From the NCBI GenBank assembly GCA_945919075.1, contig CAMEIX010000007.1:62001-126000 (forward strand): DNA of 64,000 nucleotides, read 5' to 3'. The DNA is from an uncultured Lachnospiraceae bacterium. GTDB taxonomy: Bacteria > Bacillota > Clostridia > Lachnospirales > Lachnospiraceae. The first letter of the stretch is position 1, and the number at the start of each line of letters is the position of its first letter. Of this stretch, positions 63,121 through 64,000 are shown piece after piece. The notes under the pieces were generated by a model. The model was not told the DNA's origin. It saw only the letters and a program-made list of their open reading frames with translations, and searched no databases. The translations under genes and the position numbers were made by a program.

Positions 63121-64000
63121 TCAATCCGTTAACAAGGCAGTCACTTCATCCCAGTTATCCATTACAATTTTACCAATGGCTGGGTCATACATAATACCTA
63201 AATTCTTTTTGATTTCTTCGAAACAGATATCTATAGGAAGGGCATCCCTGTAACAGCGCTTGGATGTCATGGCATCGATGGAATCCGCGATGGCGATGAT
63301 ACGGGAACCAATCGGAATCTCTTCCCCGGAAAGACGATCCGGATATCCCTTTCCGTCATAACGTTCATGGTGGTGGCGGATGATTTGGGCAATTTCCGTC
63401 ATGGATTCTGCATGTGCTACAATGGAGGCTCCGATTACCGGGTGCTGCTTCATATTATTGTATTCTAAGTCCGTAAGACGACCGGGCTTTAACAGGATGG
63501 ATTCGCTGATGGCAATTTTACCGATATCGTGCATTTCTGCCGCAGAATGGATATCCTCCACAGTTCGGTCGGATAACCCTAACTTCCCGGCAATCAGACA
63601 GGAAAGTCTGGCAACACGGCCGGAGTGGTGTGCGGTATAGGGGTCTCTGGCCTCTACGATTTCTACGACACCGTTAATGATTTCACGGAGTTCTTCCGCT
63701 TCGGTAGGATAGTCGGAGCGGCAGGAGCGCTTGTTGGCGTACATATTGAGATCCGCCGCCTGTTTCCAGTCATTGGCGGATAAGGGTTTTCCGTCTTCTG
63801 TAATAAGCCGGCTTGCCCCGCGGGCTATGGATAAGGGATAAACAGCGGATTCATTGTAAAGATCAAGTTCTTTTTGCAGCAGTGCATCCAAAGAGGTAAA
63901 ATCCATCGTGAGATCGGTTATGATAACGGCAAATTCATCACCGCCGATACGGAAGATTTCTCCATAGTTTTGAAAAGTTTTTTCTAAGATGTCGGCACTG
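63121..64000 (-). CDS. GGDEF and HD-GYP cyclic-di-GMP protein (5' end outside window)
   Basis: Reading from the right edge on the reverse strand, the frame is already open and shows the end of a GGDEF domain, EIFRIGGDEFAVI, with an intact catalytic motif. An HD-GYP phosphodiesterase domain follows: DPYTAHHSGRVARLS, AAEMHDIGKIAISESILLKPG, RHHHERYDGKGYPDRLSGEEIP and SRIIAIADSIDAM. So both a diguanylate cyclase and a c-di-GMP hydrolase module are present. The ATG at 63906 is internal and should not be used as start. Any N-terminal sensor lies outside the window. Confidence 0.88.
   Translation of the reverse strand, partial: SADILEKTFQNYGEIFRIGGDEFAVIITDLTMDFTSLDALLQKELDLYNESAVYPLSIARGASRLITEDGKPLSANDWKQAADLNMYANKRSCRSDYPTEAEELREIINGVVEIVEARDPYTAHHSGRVARLSCLIAGKLGLSDRTVEDIHSAAEMHDIGKIAISESILLKPGRLTDLEYNNMKQHPVIGASIVAHAESMTEIAQIIRHHHERYDGKGYPDRLSGEEIPIGSRIIAIADSIDAMTSKRCYRDALPIDICFEEIKKNLGIMYDPAIGKIVMDNWDEVTALLTD

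Noticed and set aside
1-64000. tRNA, rRNA and insertion sequences
   Set aside because: No tRNA or rRNA gene and no intact transposase was recognised by reading; a covariance-model scan would be needed to exclude small RNAs fully.

Overview
The window looks like a chromosomal segment of a Gram-positive anaerobe of the Lachnospiraceae (gut or rumen Clostridia). The grounds are AGGAGG-type ribosome sites, low to moderate G+C, sigma-A promoters, a class B sortase with an NPxTG substrate, an AgrD peptide with a QPK tail, pyruvate phosphate dikinase, GH130 and GH26 mannan enzymes, and YfhO-type membrane proteins. The genus is not fixed by the sequence. No rRNA, tRNA or CRISPR array was seen.

Layout. 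1-7.6 kb is housekeeping: 3' part of ppk1, maf, a HAD phosphatase, a small acidic protein, asnB, then a reverse-strand pair (ABC-F ATPase, PHP phosphoesterase). 7.7-15.1 kb is a cell-surface locus: sortase B, an FAD oxidoreductase, two PMT/ArnT-like membrane glycosyltransferases and a Thr/Pro-rich wall protein ending in an NPSTG sorting signal. 15.2-17.5 kb is a polar amino acid ABC transporter. 17.7-20.4 kb is ppdK.

20.34-32.32 kb is an AT-rich block flanked by two copies of the last codons of ppdK (31 of 34 bases identical). The right copy lies inside the 3' end of a broken site-specific recombinase. I read this as a decayed integrative element targeting the 3' end of ppdK. Its cargo is a cysteine-rich unknown protein, a broken GIY-YIG nuclease gene, a complete agr quorum-sensing locus (regulator, kinase, AgrB, and a 45-aa AgrD too short for ordinary ORF calling), a small secreted Ser/Thr-rich protein, and a four-gene ABC operon with two extracytoplasmic proteins and a duplicated permease.

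32.4-36.8 kb holds a truncated archaeal-type ATPase behind palindromic repeats and a HelD/UvrD-like helicase carrying a C-terminal region resembling the N-terminal domain of GH31 enzymes. 37-43.4 kb is metabolic: GH130 phosphorylase, M20 amidohydrolase, TRIC channel, SDR, GH26 mannanase lipoprotein, and a cobalamin riboswitch controlling a transcobalamin-like DUF4430 protein. 43.5-59.5 kb is a surface-glycan and signalling region: two YfhO proteins, glycosyltransferase, FkbM methyltransferase, CE2-like esterase, diacylglycerol-kinase-like protein, hybrid kinase plus response regulator, another membrane protein, and an anchored clostripain-family peptidase. The end holds AraC, DegV and TetR family genes, a D,D-carboxypeptidase, and a GGDEF/HD-GYP protein cut by the window edge.

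Functional themes: mannan use (GH26, GH130 and perhaps the CE2 esterase), surface display and glycosylation (sortase B with its substrate and the GT-C enzymes), and peptide signalling on a mobile island. The strongest leads are the ppdK island with its agr system, the sortase/glycosyltransferase/mucin-like protein locus, the helicase-GH31N fusion, and the B12-riboswitch DUF4430 gene.
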